This document shows positions 8,309-17,064 of a DNA stretch of 64,000 bases, piece after piece. Location of the stretch: assembly GCF_022024035.1 (NCBI RefSeq), contig NZ_CP091787.1, positions 1,736,001 to 1,800,000 on the forward strand. The letters run 5' to 3'. The notes under the pieces were generated by a model. That model ran no database searches. It was not told the origin of the DNA and saw only the letters and a program-made list of their open reading frames with translations. The DNA is from Prevotella sp. E13-17 (GTDB taxonomy: Bacteria > Bacteroidota > Bacteroidia > Bacteroidales > Bacteroidaceae). Each line of letters starts with the position of its first letter. Position 1 is the stretch's first letter. Made by a program: the position numbers and the translations under genes.

Positions 8309-8758
8309 TTAGTCCTCATTCTCCCCCTGACTCGCGGCCTCAATTCCCGCCAACTCCTTCACGTTTAGGAGCGAGGCACGCTTCTTCAGCGACTTCGACG
8401 TCAGGTCGTTCAAGTCCATGCGACTGGGCTGGAAACGCAGGTATATTCCGCGCATGTTGGACGCCAGGCTGAACTCCTCCTCAGAGTCGGCACCCGTGGT
8501 GTGCGTAGAGAGATAGAACGTACCCAGGTCGCCAAACTGCACCTTCTTACCCTCCATCAGCTGCTCCAGGATACACGACTGCAACTTGTTGGCAACGCCC
8601 AGGCAGACATCGGTGCCATACACCGAGTTGTGTTCCGCCATGTGCTTGCACAGCTCAGGGTAGGTCATGGTCTTCAGCGATACGATGCGGGCATAGACCT
8701 TGCCGAACATCTTTGAGTTTCTCATCTGGTTGACATAAGTTTTGTAAAGTACAGGCAT
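8309..8758 (-). CDS. HU-HIG type DNA-binding protein
   Basis: A 149-residue HU-like protein. MTYPELCKHMAEHNSVYGTDVCLGVANKLQSCILEQLMEGKKVQFGDLGTFYLS shows the helical HU core with the GKKVQFGDLGTF turn seen in HU/IHF proteins. The N-terminal extension and the acidic tail are typical of the HU-HIG variant found in Bacteroidetes. The expected role is sequence-independent DNA binding or bending, but the target of this paralogue type is not known. It has its own promoter (8892-8923) with a leader of about 130 bases and is followed by the smalltalk gene 190 bases downstream. Confidence 0.85.
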   Translation of the reverse strand: MPVLYKTYVNQMRNSKMFGKVYARIVSLKTMTYPELCKHMAEHNSVYGTDVCLGVANKLQSCILEQLMEGKKVQFGDLGTFYLSTHTTGADSEEEFSLASNMRGIYLRFQPSRMDLNDLTSKSLKKRASLLNVKELAGIEAASQGENED

Positions 8759-8891
8759 AGTGTTAAGGTATTAAATGGTTAAAGTTAATTGTGATTTTGC
8801 CGAGGATTTCGTTTGGTGGCCCCATTCGTCCCGTTTGCCGGCATTAAACGCTCCGTTTGGCGCCTCCATCCTCCGTTCCTCAAATGTATCG

Positions 8892-8923
8892 CAAAGGTAC
8901 TAAATAAATGCGAGGTGTGCAAA
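8892..8923 (-). promoter_or_regulatory. Promoter of the HU-HIG gene
   Basis: On the minus strand TTTG (8920-8923) and TACCTTTG (8892-8899) are 20 bases apart. A second TAnnTTTG match overlaps the -33 box (8920-8927). The predicted leader is about 130 bases. Confidence 0.65.
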
Positions 8924-9286
8924 TATACCGCAAACAAACCACCATTTTTCGAGGGTATTTTTTAGGGGTAAAATACAGAAAAATATATATCGGGTATTCT
9001 GTATGGAAAAAACATCTTGTCTTAGCCTGAAAATACGTTGACTCCAGCCCAGCCTCTTAAAAGTCAAAAAGAGTTATGAGAAAAGGTCAACGTTTTCAGC
9101 ACGAAGTCCACTAATCCGGGAAAAGGGGCAACAAAAACAGGAAAGCAGACAACCTAATCAGAGAGATATGTCAACATAATCAGTATAATAAACAGTAATT
9201 AACAAAACAGTAACAAATCAAGGCTCTGAGGGAGTCAACACTATACAGGGAAAGACAAGACACGGGAATTTGCATCAAAACGTATT

Positions 9287-9465
9287 TTCGTATTTCGTAC
9301 GTTCGTACGTTTTGATGTTTTTCAATGAACATACAATTTATATATTATATATAATATTATAATATTATATATAATATATAAATTTATAATGCCTTATAGC
9401 TTTCTTTCCCTTCTTATCGTGGAAAGTAAAAATATACCAAAACGTACGAACGTACGAAATACGAA
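9287..9465. repeat. Inverted repeat of CGTACG-rich arms around an AT palindrome
   Basis: The arms 9287-9314 and 9438-9465 are perfect 28-base inverted copies, rich in CGTACGTTCGTACG, itself a palindromic pattern. Between them lies a perfect 50-base palindrome (separate entry). Further partial copies (TATTTTCG, CGAACGTACGAAA) extend the pattern outward. No gene is inside. Confidence 0.9.
9335..9384. repeat. Perfect 50-base AT-only palindrome
   Basis: Bases 9335-9384 consist only of A and T and read identically on both strands; the centre is between 9359 and 9360, and the symmetry ends at 9334/9385. It could extrude as a cruciform or fold in RNA. It lies inside the inverted repeat 9287-9465, although its centre is 17 bases to the left of that repeat's centre. 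Confidence 0.95.
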
Positions 9466-9532
9466 CGTACGAAACTATACGCTCATGCCTGAATTAATCA
9501 AAGCAAAATTTGGTGGTGTAGGTTTTTATTTA

Positions 9533-9680
9533 GTTTCAGGTTTCAGGTTTCAAGTTTCAGGTTCTTGGACAAGCCAAGCGGCAAAGCCGAGCGCCAGGTG
9601 ACAGCCCTTGTCAGAACCTGAATCTTGAAACCTGAATCTTGAATCTTGAAACCTGGAACTTGAAACCTGAAACTTGAAAC
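9533..9680. repeat. Heptamer-repeat hairpin with GC core (copy 2)
   Basis: Five 7-base units related to GTTTCAG (9533-9567) face nine units related to TTGAAAC/CTGAAAC (9618-9680) in inverted orientation. The centre holds GACAAG/CTTGTC (9568-9573 and 9607-9612) and the core AAGCGGCAAAGCCGAGCG (9576-9593). Folded, it makes one long imperfect hairpin 17 bases past the uvrB stop codon, so it may form the 3' end of the uvrB transcript. Confidence 0.85.
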
Positions 9681-9697
9681 CAGCCATTTTGACCAGC

Positions 9698-11728
9698 CTA
9701 ATTCTTAAGTTCTATCATCTCTTGAAGTTTAATAATCTCGTCGCGGTATTGAGCAGCCTGCAAGAAGTCAAGGTTCTTGGCAGCCTCCTTCATGCGACGG
9801 GTGGTCTCTGCAATCAACTTCTCGATTTGCGGACGCGTCATGCGTTCGATGATTGGGTCAGCAGCCACGTTATCTACAGAGGCAGCTGGCGCATCGGCAG
9901 AGGCCATCTTTAGTTCCTTGACATCGGCACGGTCGTCGCGACTGAGCGAACTCTTCAGCGTCTTCACAATCTGTGTGGGAGTGATGCCATGCTCCTCGTT
10001 GTAGCGCAACTGTTTGGTACGACGGCGCAGGGTCTCGTCGATGGTCTCTTGCATAGAGCGCGTGATGGTGTCGGCATACATGATGACCAGTCCGTTGACA
10101 TTGCGTGCCGCACGACCTGCCGTCTGCACCAATGAACGACGTGAGCGCAGGAAGCCCTCCTTGTCGGCATCGAGGATGGCGACAAGCGACACCTCCGGCA
10201 GGTCGAGTCCCTCGCGCAACAGGTTGACGCCAACCAGCACATCATATACCCCCTCACGCAGTTCGTTCAAGATCTTCACACGGTCCAGCGTGGCCACATC
10301 ACTATGAATATAGGCCGTCTGCACACCGTGTCCGAGCAGATACTCGCTCAGTTCCTCTGCCATGCGTTTGGTCAGCGTGGTGACCAGCGTGCGCTCGTGG
10401 CGCTCAATGCGCAGTCGTATCTCCTCCAGCAGGTCGTCAATCTGGTTCTCGCTAGGACGCACCTCAATCTGTGGATCGAGCAGTCCTGTGGGACGGATGA
10501 CCTGTTCGACGACGACACCCTCAGCTTCAGCCAGTTCGAAGTCGGCAGGCGTTGCCGAGACATAGATCACTTGATGCACCTGTTCCTGGAACTCGTCGAA
10601 CGTCAGCGGACGGTTGTCGAACGCAGCCGGCAGGCGGAAACCATATTCCACAAGGTTGGTCTTGCGGGCGCGATCGCCACCATACATCGCGCCAATCTGT
10701 GGCACAGACACGTGGCTCTCGTCGATAAACAGCAGGAAGTCGTCGGGAAAGAAGTCCAGCAGACAGTAGGGCCGCTCGCCCGCCTTGCGTCCGTCGAAGT
10801 AGCGCGAGTAGTTCTCAATGCCCGAACAGTGGCCCAGCTCCTTGATCATCTCCATGTCGTACTCCACACGCTCCTTGATGCGCTGCGCCTTGATCTCGTC
10901 GCCCTGTTCCTCAAAGAACTGCACTTGGCGCACCAGGTCGTCCTGAATATCATGGATGGCCTGGTTGGTTTGCTCCTGTGTGGTCATAAATAGGTTGGCA
11001 GGGTAGAGCTTATATTCGGCATAGCGCCCCAGTCGCTGAAGCGTCACGGGGTCCAGTTCCTCGATGGCATCAATCTCGTCGTCCCAGAAGGTGACACGCA
11101 GCACCATGTTGTTGTAAGCCATGAAGATATCCACCGTATCGCCCTTCACGCGGAAGTTGCCTCGCTCCAGTGCGATATCGTTTCTGACATACAGCGACTG
11201 GACAAGTTTTCTTAACAGCGCATTGCGGTCGATGTTCTGACCTTGACGAATCTCGATCACGTTCTCCGACAGAGCGTTGGGGCTTCCCATGCCGTAGATA
11301 CATGAAACAGAAGATATAACGATTACATCTTTTCGTCCTGAGAGCAAGCTGCTTACGGCACTCAGTCGCAGGCGGTCTATCTCTTCATTGATAGCCAGGT
11401 CTTTTTCGATGTAAGTATCAGAAGAGGGTAGGTATGCCTCAGGCTGATAGTAGTCGTAATAGCTGACATAATACTCTACGGCATTGTCGGGAAAGAACCC
11501 ACGCATCTCGTCGTAAAGCTGAGCCGCCAAGGTCTTGTTGTGGCTCAAAATCAGCGTCGGTTTACCACAGTTGGCTATTACGTTGGCCATAGTGAACGTC
11601 TTGCCAGAACCCGTGACACCCAGCAAAACCTGCGCCCTGTCGCCCCGACGTACACCATCGGTCAACTCACGTATTGCCTCGGGCTGATCGCCCATAGGTT
11701 GATATTTCGATGTAAGCTTAAAGTCCAT
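9698..11728 (-). CDS. uvrB: Excinuclease ABC subunit B
   Basis: UvrB is the damage-verifying helicase of nucleotide excision repair. At 676 residues it is the normal length. The start MDFKLTSKYQPMGDQPEAI is canonical, with Walker A GVTGSGKT at 37-44, the beta-hairpin segment YYDYYQPEAYLPSSDTYIEKD, the DEAD-like FIDESHVS, helicase motif VGVNLLREGLDLPEVSLVAILDADKEG, QTAGRAARN, and a C-terminal UVR motif (about 640-675) that contacts UvrC. The -7 box TAACTTTG at 11737-11744 leaves only 8 bases before the ATG, so the message should have almost no leader. Confidence 0.98.
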   Translation of the reverse strand: MDFKLTSKYQPMGDQPEAIRELTDGVRRGDRAQVLLGVTGSGKTFTMANVIANCGKPTLILSHNKTLAAQLYDEMRGFFPDNAVEYYVSYYDYYQPEAYLPSSDTYIEKDLAINEEIDRLRLSAVSSLLSGRKDVIVISSVSCIYGMGSPNALSENVIEIRQGQNIDRNALLRKLVQSLYVRNDIALERGNFRVKGDTVDIFMAYNNMVLRVTFWDDEIDAIEELDPVTLQRLGRYAEYKLYPANLFMTTQEQTNQAIHDIQDDLVRQVQFFEEQGDEIKAQRIKERVEYDMEMIKELGHCSGIENYSRYFDGRKAGERPYCLLDFFPDDFLLFIDESHVSVPQIGAMYGGDRARKTNLVEYGFRLPAAFDNRPLTFDEFQEQVHQVIYVSATPADFELAEAEGVVVEQVIRPTGLLDPQIEVRPSENQIDDLLEEIRLRIERHERTLVTTLTKRMAEELSEYLLGHGVQTAYIHSDVATLDRVKILNELREGVYDVLVGVNLLREGLDLPEVSLVAILDADKEGFLRSRRSLVQTAGRAARNVNGLVIMYADTITRSMQETIDETLRRRTKQLRYNEEHGITPTQIVKTLKSSLSRDDRADVKELKMASADAPAASVDNVAADPIIERMTRPQIEKLIAETTRRMKEAAKNLDFLQAAQYRDEIIKLQEMIELKN

Positions 11729-11736
11729 AATGAGTG

Positions 11737-11744
11737 CAAAGTTA
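11737..11744 (-). promoter_or_regulatory. -7 promoter box of uvrB
   Basis: TAACTTTG on the minus strand ends 8 bases before the uvrB ATG, which predicts a leader of only a few bases. Confidence 0.6.
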
Positions 11745-11795
11745 CGAATAATTTTAAAAAGAGTCTGCTTCGGGGTTAAAAAATATGTAATTCGC

Positions 11796-11826
11796 TTTGA
11801 TAATTGGGATTTTTTCTGTACCTTTG
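11796..11826 (+). promoter_or_regulatory. Promoter of bamD
   Basis: TTTG at 11796-11799 and TACCTTTG at 11819-11826 are 19 bases apart, a complete Bacteroidetes-type promoter; the ATG follows 20 bases later. Confidence 0.75.
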
Positions 11827-11846
11827 CATGCTAATTAAAATGTACG

Positions 11847-12683
11847 ATGAAAAAGAACGTTTTCAAGATATGGGGAATGGCGCTGCTATTGGTTTTGATG
11901 ACCGGTTGTGCGGCTGAGTTCAACAAGGTGTTCAAGTCAACCGACTACAACTACCGCTACGAGTATGCCAAACAGTGTTTTGCCGAAGGTAAATATACGC
12001 GTGCGGTGACCCTGCTACAGGATTTGATTACCCTGAAAAAAGGTACATTAGATGCACAAGAATCGCTTTATATGTTGGGCATGGCCCAATATATGGACGG
12101 CGACTACGAGTCGGCTTCTGCCACTTTCAAGAAATACTATCAGACCTACCCCCGTGGCATCTATGCAGAGAAGGCTTGTTTCTATATAGGGCAGTCACTT
12201 TACGAGGGTACGCCTGAACCCCGCCTTGACCAGACTCCTACGTTGGGAGCCATCAATGCCTATCAGCAGTTCTTAGACATCTACCCCCGTTCAGAACTGA
12301 GAAAGACAGCGCAAGATCGTTTGTATGAACTTCAAGACAAGCTGGTGCAGAAAGAGTTGCTTTCGGCAGAGCTATACTATAACTTAGGCGGTTACTTCGG
12401 TAACATCAACTCCAACAACGAGAGTAACTATATCTCGTGTATCATCACAGCTGAGAATGCGCTGAAGTCTTACCCCTACAGCAACTGGCGCAAGGAATTT
12501 GCCGTACTGATCATGAAGAGCAAGTTCCAGTTGGCAGAGAACTCGAGTGAAGACCGCCGTCTGGAGCGCTATCGCGATGCGGAGGATGAGTGCTACGGAT
12601 TTTTGAACGAATATCCTGATGCAAAGGAAAGCGAGCTGGCCAATAAGTATATTGCGAAGTGCAAAAAGGTGATTAAAGACTGA
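11847..12683 (+). CDS. bamD: Outer membrane assembly lipoprotein BamD
   Basis: BamD is the essential lipoprotein partner of BamA in inserting beta-barrel proteins into the outer membrane. The 278-residue protein has a lipoprotein signal ending LMTG-C (Cys21) and then tetratricopeptide-like repeats (YAKQCFAEGKYTRAVTLLQDL, LYMLGMAQYMDGDYESASATFKKYYQTYPRG, AINAYQQFLDIYPRSELRKTAQDRLYEL), the usual BamD pattern. It leads a short operon with rpoZ and a DUF4293 gene. Confidence 0.92.
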   Translation: MKKNVFKIWGMALLLVLMTGCAAEFNKVFKSTDYNYRYEYAKQCFAEGKYTRAVTLLQDLITLKKGTLDAQESLYMLGMAQYMDGDYESASATFKKYYQTYPRGIYAEKACFYIGQSLYEGTPEPRLDQTPTLGAINAYQQFLDIYPRSELRKTAQDRLYELQDKLVQKELLSAELYYNLGGYFGNINSNNESNYISCIITAENALKSYPYSNWRKEFAVLIMKSKFQLAENSSEDRRLERYRDAEDECYGFLNEYPDAKESELANKYIAKCKKVIKD

Positions 12684-12748
12684 GCACTGCCGGCTGGAAA
12701 CCAATGAGAAGAATAAAAGAATCAAAAATATAACTTTAAAATTAAGAA

Positions 12749-13090
12749 ATGGATTACAAAAAGTCAAAAGCTCCGGTTAATACCGTGACTCGCAACATCA
12801 TGGATTTGTGTGAAGAAACTGGCAATCTCTATGAGAGCGTAGCCATCATCGGCAAGCGCGCCAACCAGATCTCGGTGCAGATCAAGGAAGACCTGTCGAA
12901 GAAGCTGGCCGAGTTTGCAAGCTATAACGACTCGCTCGAAGAGGTGTTTGAAAACCGCGAGCAGATTGAGATTTCGCGCTACTACGAGAAGTTGCCTAAA
13001 CCCACACTGCTGGCTACTCAGGAGTTTATCGAGGGTAAGGTGTACTTCCGCGACCCCTCTAAGGATAATCAGAACCCCGCAGAGGCATGA
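12749..13090 (+). CDS. rpoZ: RNA polymerase omega subunit (Bacteroidetes type)
   Basis: A 113-residue protein recognised as the Bacteroidetes omega/Rpb6-like RNA polymerase subunit, which helps assemble and stabilise the beta' subunit. The conserved segment is TRNIMDLCEETGNLYESVAIIGKRANQISVQIKEDLSKKL, where YESVAIIGKRANQI corresponds to the omega core helix. The C-terminal half is longer than in E. coli omega. The stop codon overlaps the next start (ATGA), implying translational coupling. Its position between bamD and a DUF4293 gene is common in Bacteroidales. Confidence 0.88.
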   Translation: MDYKKSKAPVNTVTRNIMDLCEETGNLYESVAIIGKRANQISVQIKEDLSKKLAEFASYNDSLEEVFENREQIEISRYYEKLPKPTLLATQEFIEGKVYFRDPSKDNQNPAEA

Positions 13091-13434
13091 TTCAGCGCAT
13101 TCAAACCGTATTCCTGCTGCTGGCTGCCATTGCAGCTGGCGTCTGCGGGGCTATGATGACCAATCTGACACTGATGCTGGTAGCCTTTGTGGCTGCCCTT
13201 GTGTCGGTGGTCAACATATTTCTTTTCAAGCAGCGCAAGCGTCAGGCGTCAATATGCTTCTTCAACATGTTGATTCTGGTCATGTGGTATGTGAACTTGG
13301 CTTCGGCTTTCGACAGCACGGCGCTGACTTGGCCGATGGTGTTGCCGATGGTAGCTATCGTGCTTCTGTTCTTGGCACGTAAGCGTATTCTGGCCGACGA
13401 GAAGCTGGTGCGCTCGCTGGATCGTATTCGCTGA
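13087..13434 (+). CDS. DUF4293 family membrane protein
   Basis: A 115-residue integral membrane protein with four hydrophobic segments (about 7-24, 26-45, 57-75 and 80-96) and a short basic C-terminus ending in SLDRIR, a hallmark of this Bacteroidetes family. The N-terminal MIQRIQTVFLLLA is also typical. The function is unknown. Its start overlaps the rpoZ stop by four bases. A 9-base inverted repeat without a T-run lies downstream at 13469-13497. Confidence 0.8.
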   Translation: MIQRIQTVFLLLAAIAAGVCGAMMTNLTLMLVAFVAALVSVVNIFLFKQRKRQASICFFNMLILVMWYVNLASAFDSTALTWPMVLPMVAIVLLFLARKRILADEKLVRSLDRIR

Positions 13435-13468
13435 TTTAAACAACCATTGCAGTTGTTGATGGTTAAGC

Positions 13469-13497
13469 GATTTTGCTGATACGGAACAAGCAAAATC
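13469..13497. repeat. Inverted repeat upstream of engB
   Basis: GATTTTGCT (13469-13477) and AGCAAAATC (13489-13497) form a 9-base stem with an 11-base loop in the 100-base gap between the DUF4293 gene and engB. It has no T-run, so it is a weak candidate terminator or mRNA processing stem. Confidence 0.5.
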
Positions 13498-13534
13498 CGT
13501 AGGAATCATTATTAAATTAAAAAAACATCATTGT

Positions 13535-14137
13535 ATGGAGATCAAGACATCGGAATTTACGCTCTCGTCACCCATGGTGAGCATGTGTCCCAAGGACAAT
13601 AAGCCCGAGTATGCATTCATTGGGCGCTCGAACGTAGGCAAGTCGAGTCTTATCAACATGCTTTGTCGCAACAAGAAACTGGCCAAGACTTCGTCAACGC
13701 CAGGCAAGACACTGCTCATCAACCACTTTATCATCAACCGCGAGTGGTATCTGGTCGATTTGCCAGGCTATGGCTTTGCCAAGCGTTCGAAGAAAGAAGT
13801 GCAGAAGTTGGACCAGATGATTCGGGGCTACATCCTTGAGCGCGAACAGCTGGTCAACGTTTTTGTGCTGGTGGACGTCAGGTTGGAACCTCAGGCTATC
13901 GATCTGGAGTTCATCAACTGGCTGGGCTTGTCAAGCGTGCCTTTTGCCATCGTATTTACGAAGGCCGACAAGCTGACGCCCACTAAGGTGAAAGCTAATG
14001 TGGCTGCCTACGAGAAGAAGATGCTGGAGACCTGGGAGGAGATGCCACCATACTTCGTCACCTCGTCGGAAAAGAGTCAGGGACGCGATGACGTGCTCGC
14101 ATACATTGAGCAAATCACTAAGTCGCTGAAAGAGTAG
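13535..14137 (+). CDS. engB: Ribosome biogenesis GTPase EngB (YihA/YsxC)
   Basis: A 200-residue GTPase needed for late assembly of the large ribosomal subunit. The GTP-binding motifs are in order: G1 GRSNVGKSS at 30-38, the TPGKT switch at 55-59, G3 DLPGYG at 75-80 and G4 TKAD at 142-145, with the family signature [17 protein letters not shown]. The length fits the family. It starts a run of genes on the same strand, with the ABC-F gene 11 bases downstream. Confidence 0.96.
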   Translation: MEIKTSEFTLSSPMVSMCPKDNKPEYAFIGRSNVGKSSLINMLCRNKKLAKTSSTPGKTLLINHFIINREWYLVDLPGYGFAKRSKKEVQKLDQMIRGYILEREQLVNVFVLVDVRLEPQAIDLEFINWLGLSSVPFAIVFTKADKLTPTKVKANVAAYEKKMLETWEEMPPYFVTSSEKSQGRDDVLAYIEQITKSLKE

Positions 14138-14148
14138 GGAGTAGAGAC

Positions 14149-15942
14149 ATGGCAAAGGAGATACCGTATCTTGACGTACAGAATCTGACCAAGTCGTTTG
14201 GGTCGCTTCTACTGTTCAAAAATATTTGTTTTTCGATAGCCGAAGGTCAAAAGGTGGGACTGATAGCCAAAAATGGTGTTGGTAAGTCCACCTTATTATC
14301 TTTATTATCTGGAAAAGACTCGCCCGACTCGGGCGACATCATCTATCGTCGTGACTTGCGTGTGGGCATACTGGAACAGTCGCCCAAGTTTGATGCCGAC
14401 GAGACGGTGCTGGATGCTTGCTTCAACCATGAGGGTGACCCCGAAAAGGTGCTCAAGGCCAAGCAGATTCTAACGCAGTTGAAGATTAAAGACCTTCAGC
14501 AACCTATGGGACAGCTGTCGGGCGGACAACAGAAACGTGTGGCGCTGGCCAACGTACTCATACTGGAACCGGACTTGCTGATACTCGACGAGCCAACCAA
14601 CCACTTGGATCTGGAAATGATTGAATGGCTGGAGGGCTTCTTGAATCGTGGCAACAAGACGTTGCTCATGGTGACGCACGACCGCTATTTTCTGGATCGG
14701 GTGTGTTCGGTGATACTGGAAATAGACGACCAGAGTGTCTATACGTATCGTGGCAACTATGCCTACTATTTGGAGAAAAGACAGGAACGCATTGACAACC
14801 GTAGGGCCGAGATTGCACGTGCCAACAACCTGTATCGCACGGAACTGGACTGGATGCGCCGTCAGCCGCAGGCCCGAGGGCACAAGGCGAAGTATCGCGA
14901 AGATGCTTTCTACGAACTGGAGAAAGTCGCTAAGTCGCGCATTGAGGAACGAGCCGTCAGACTGAAGGCCAGCAATGTGTATATTGGCAGTAAGATATTT
15001 GAGTGCCAATACATCTCTAAGAAATTCTCTGACGAGGTGGTCGTCATGAAAGATTTCTACTATAATTTCTCTCGATTTGAGAAGATGGGCATCGTTGGCA
15101 ATAATGGCACCGGCAAATCTACATTTCTGAAAATGTTGTTGGGAGAAGTGCAGCCTGACGATGGTAAGATCGTGATTGGTGAGACTGTTCGCTTTGGCTA
15201 CTTCTCACAGGAAGGACTGAAGTTCGACGAACAGCAGAAGGTGATTGACGTGGTGCGCGACATCGCAGAATATATCGACATGGGAGGTGGCAAGCACCTG
15301 ACGGCCAGTCAGTTTTTGCAGCACTTCCTGTTCACACCCGAACAACAGCACAACTTTGTCTATAAGTTGTCGGGAGGAGAGCGACGCAAGCTATACCTCT
15401 GTACGGTGCTGATGCAGAACCCCAACTTTCTGGTGCTCGATGAGCCCACCAACGACATGGACATCGTGACGCTACAGATACTGGAGGAATATCTGCAGGA
15501 TTTCCCCGGATGTGTCATCGTGGTGAGTCACGACCGCTATTTTATGGATAAGGTGGTGGATCATCTGCTCGTGTTCAAGGGCAACGGTGTCATCAAGGAC
15601 TTTCCCGGCAACTATACGCAGTACAGACAGTGGAGCGCACTGCAACCTAAAGAGGCGGCGGTGAAGAAGGTGGCGAAGACCACTGAAACGGTTGTTGCTC
15701 CCGAGGCTGCCGCTGCTCAAACAAAACGCCGTCTGACCTTTAAGGAAAAACGGGAGTATGAGCAGCTGGAAAAAGACATCGAGACTCTCGAACAGGAAAA
15801 GAAGCAAATAGAAGAAGCCCTGAGCTCGGGTACGTTGTCGGTAGAGCAGATTACGACCATGAGCATTCGACTCCCAAAACTGAACAACGAACTCGACGAA
15901 AAATCGATGCGCTGGCTTGAATTGGCTGAAATCAATGGCTAA
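14149..15942 (+). CDS. ABC-F family ATPase (Uup/EttA-like)
   Basis: A soluble 597-residue protein with two ATP-binding cassettes and no membrane segment, as in ABC-F proteins that act on the ribosome. Cassette one has Walker [13 protein letters not shown] (37-48), signature LSGGQQKR and [18 protein letters not shown]; cassette two has [20 protein letters not shown] and [10 protein letters not shown]. The linker between them (about 195-270) carries the family's charged helical pair. The C-terminus (about 515-590) is a charged coiled coil as in Uup. In cassette two the aspartate-rich DMD replaces the usual HLD. An exact subfamily, housekeeping or antibiotic-protective, cannot be set from sequence alone; the context favours housekeeping. 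Confidence 0.9.
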   Translation: MAKEIPYLDVQNLTKSFGSLLLFKNICFSIAEGQKVGLIAKNGVGKSTLLSLLSGKDSPDSGDIIYRRDLRVGILEQSPKFDADETVLDACFNHEGDPEKVLKAKQILTQLKIKDLQQPMGQLSGGQQKRVALANVLILEPDLLILDEPTNHLDLEMIEWLEGFLNRGNKTLLMVTHDRYFLDRVCSVILEIDDQSVYTYRGNYAYYLEKRQERIDNRRAEIARANNLYRTELDWMRRQPQARGHKAKYREDAFYELEKVAKSRIEERAVRLKASNVYIGSKIFECQYISKKFSDEVVVMKDFYYNFSRFEKMGIVGNNGTGKSTFLKMLLGEVQPDDGKIVIGETVRFGYFSQEGLKFDEQQKVIDVVRDIAEYIDMGGGKHLTASQFLQHFLFTPEQQHNFVYKLSGGERRKLYLCTVLMQNPNFLVLDEPTNDMDIVTLQILEEYLQDFPGCVIVVSHDRYFMDKVVDHLLVFKGNGVIKDFPGNYTQYRQWSALQPKEAAVKKVAKTTETVVAPEAAAAQTKRRLTFKEKREYEQLEKDIETLEQEKKQIEEALSSGTLSVEQITTMSIRLPKLNNELDEKSMRWLELAEING

Positions 15943-15977
15943 GGGCTTTTTGTTTAACGATACATGCACTGAGACAA

Positions 15978-16592
15978 ATGGAACAGGTATTACCCTCAAG
16001 AATATTGCAGACAGCCGTAGAGCAGTTGTCACTGCTACCAGGCGTAGGTCGGAAGACAGCCCTGCGCTATGCACTGAACTTGCTGAGAAGTGATGAAGAA
16101 CAGGTGCAGGGATTTACGGAATCGATCAGTGCGCTGAAACGGGACCTGAAGTTTTGTAGCATGTGTCATAACATCAGCGATACCGACATGTGTCCCATCT
16201 GTAGCGATCAGCGCAGAGACCGCTCTACCATCTGTGTGGTGAGCGACATCCAAGACGTGATGGCACTGGAGAATACGCAACAATACAAAGGACTCTATCA
16301 TGTGTTGGGCGGCGTCATCTCGCCACTAGACGGGGTCGGACCTGCCGACCTGGAGATAGACTCGCTGGTTGAACGCGTGGCTGCGGGCGGTATCAGCGAG
16401 GTGATATTGGCCATCAGTCCGACGATGGAGGGCGACACCACTTGTTTTTATATCTATCGCAAACTTGCGCCCTACGATGTCAAGGTGACACTCTTGGCTC
16501 GCGGCGTGGCTGTGGGCGAAGATTTGGAATATACTGATGAGGTAACGCTGGGACGCTCGCTGCTGAACAGAACACCCTTTGACGATAAATAA
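15978..16592 (+). CDS. recR: Recombination protein RecR
   Basis: RecR works with RecO (and RecF) to load RecA on gapped DNA. The 204-residue protein starts with a helix-hairpin-helix ([20 protein letters not shown], 17-36), then a four-cysteine zinc finger at C60, C63, C72 and C75, then a TOPRIM domain ([15 protein letters not shown]...[16 protein letters not shown]) and the C-terminal Walker-like [22 protein letters not shown]. All key elements are present and the length is normal. It lies 35 bases after the ABC-F gene. Confidence 0.97.
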   Translation: MEQVLPSRILQTAVEQLSLLPGVGRKTALRYALNLLRSDEEQVQGFTESISALKRDLKFCSMCHNISDTDMCPICSDQRRDRSTICVVSDIQDVMALENTQQYKGLYHVLGGVISPLDGVGPADLEIDSLVERVAAGGISEVILAISPTMEGDTTCFYIYRKLAPYDVKVTLLARGVAVGEDLEYTDEVTLGRSLLNRTPFDDK

Positions 16593-16611
16593 TCAAGCAA
16601 ACAATTGAAAG

Positions 16612-17064
16612 ATGACTAAATTAAAGACTATATTTATTACTATTCTTGCAACAACAGCACTGATCTATCTTTTGGGAGAATATATGGAAGTGGATCTTGG
16701 CATCTTGAATGGCACGTCTGAAACAACACTCTACGTTGTGCAGACGGTGATGGTGCTCGCGACACTGGCACTGATCTATCTGAGTCTGCGCCTCTTTAAG
16801 TTTAAACATGTTCAAAACGACCTCTGCGACAGAAAAGAGGATGCCCTGACATTTTGGGGAACAGTGAGACTGAGCTTGCTTGGATTGATCTTGATAGGCA
16901 ACACCTTATTATATTATCTGTTCGATCAGGAGCCGAACTTCGGCCATCTGGCCGTTATCTCACTGCTAGTCATGCCTTTTGTCTATCCATCGAAGAGACG
17001 TTGTGAGGCAGAAGTGACTGCCAGCGAACAACAGAATGAAAACACCGAAATAGAGAGAACATGA
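16612..17064 (+). CDS. Integral membrane protein of unknown function
   Basis: A 150-residue protein with four hydrophobic segments (about 7-24, 38-60, 83-104 and 113-127) and polar ends, including a charged C-terminal tail rich in Glu and Asn. It starts 19 bases after recR and overlaps the following glycosyltransferase start by four bases, so it is co-translated with it. No recognisable catalytic motif; a link to surface polysaccharide synthesis is possible only by context. Confidence 0.7.
   Translation: MTKLKTIFITILATTALIYLLGEYMEVDLGILNGTSETTLYVVQTVMVLATLALIYLSLRLFKFKHVQNDLCDRKEDALTFWGTVRLSLLGLILIGNTLLYYLFDQEPNFGHLAVISLLVMPFVYPSKRRCEAEVTASEQQNENTEIERT

Larger units (their letters stand above)
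8759..9697. other. Gene-free region between HU-HIG and uvrB
   Basis: No credible gene was found in this 939-base stretch. It holds the HU-HIG promoter, an imperfect inverted repeat at 9027-9042 and 9086-9099 (CTGAAAATACGTTGAC against GTCAACGTTTTCAG), the nested palindrome at 9287-9465, and the heptamer-repeat hairpin at 9533-9680. A 70-codon open frame at 9389-9601 is built from these repeats and is not believable as a gene. Confidence 0.75.

Noticed and set aside
9287..9465. Ends of an insertion sequence
   Set aside because: The inverted repeats enclose only about 120 bases with no transposase frame, and no flanking target duplication was seen. A non-autonomous remnant remains possible, so it is reported as a repeat.
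9389..9601. 70-codon open frame starting in the nested palindrome
   Set aside because: Most of its codons come from the CGTACG arm and the heptamer repeats, so it is probably chance.
9533..9680. Possible CRISPR array
   Set aside because: The units are only 7 bases with no spacers and occur in inverted orientation; no cas gene is present.
10304..10993. 229-codon open frame antisense to uvrB
   Set aside because: It is a shadow of the uvrB coding sequence with no start signal.
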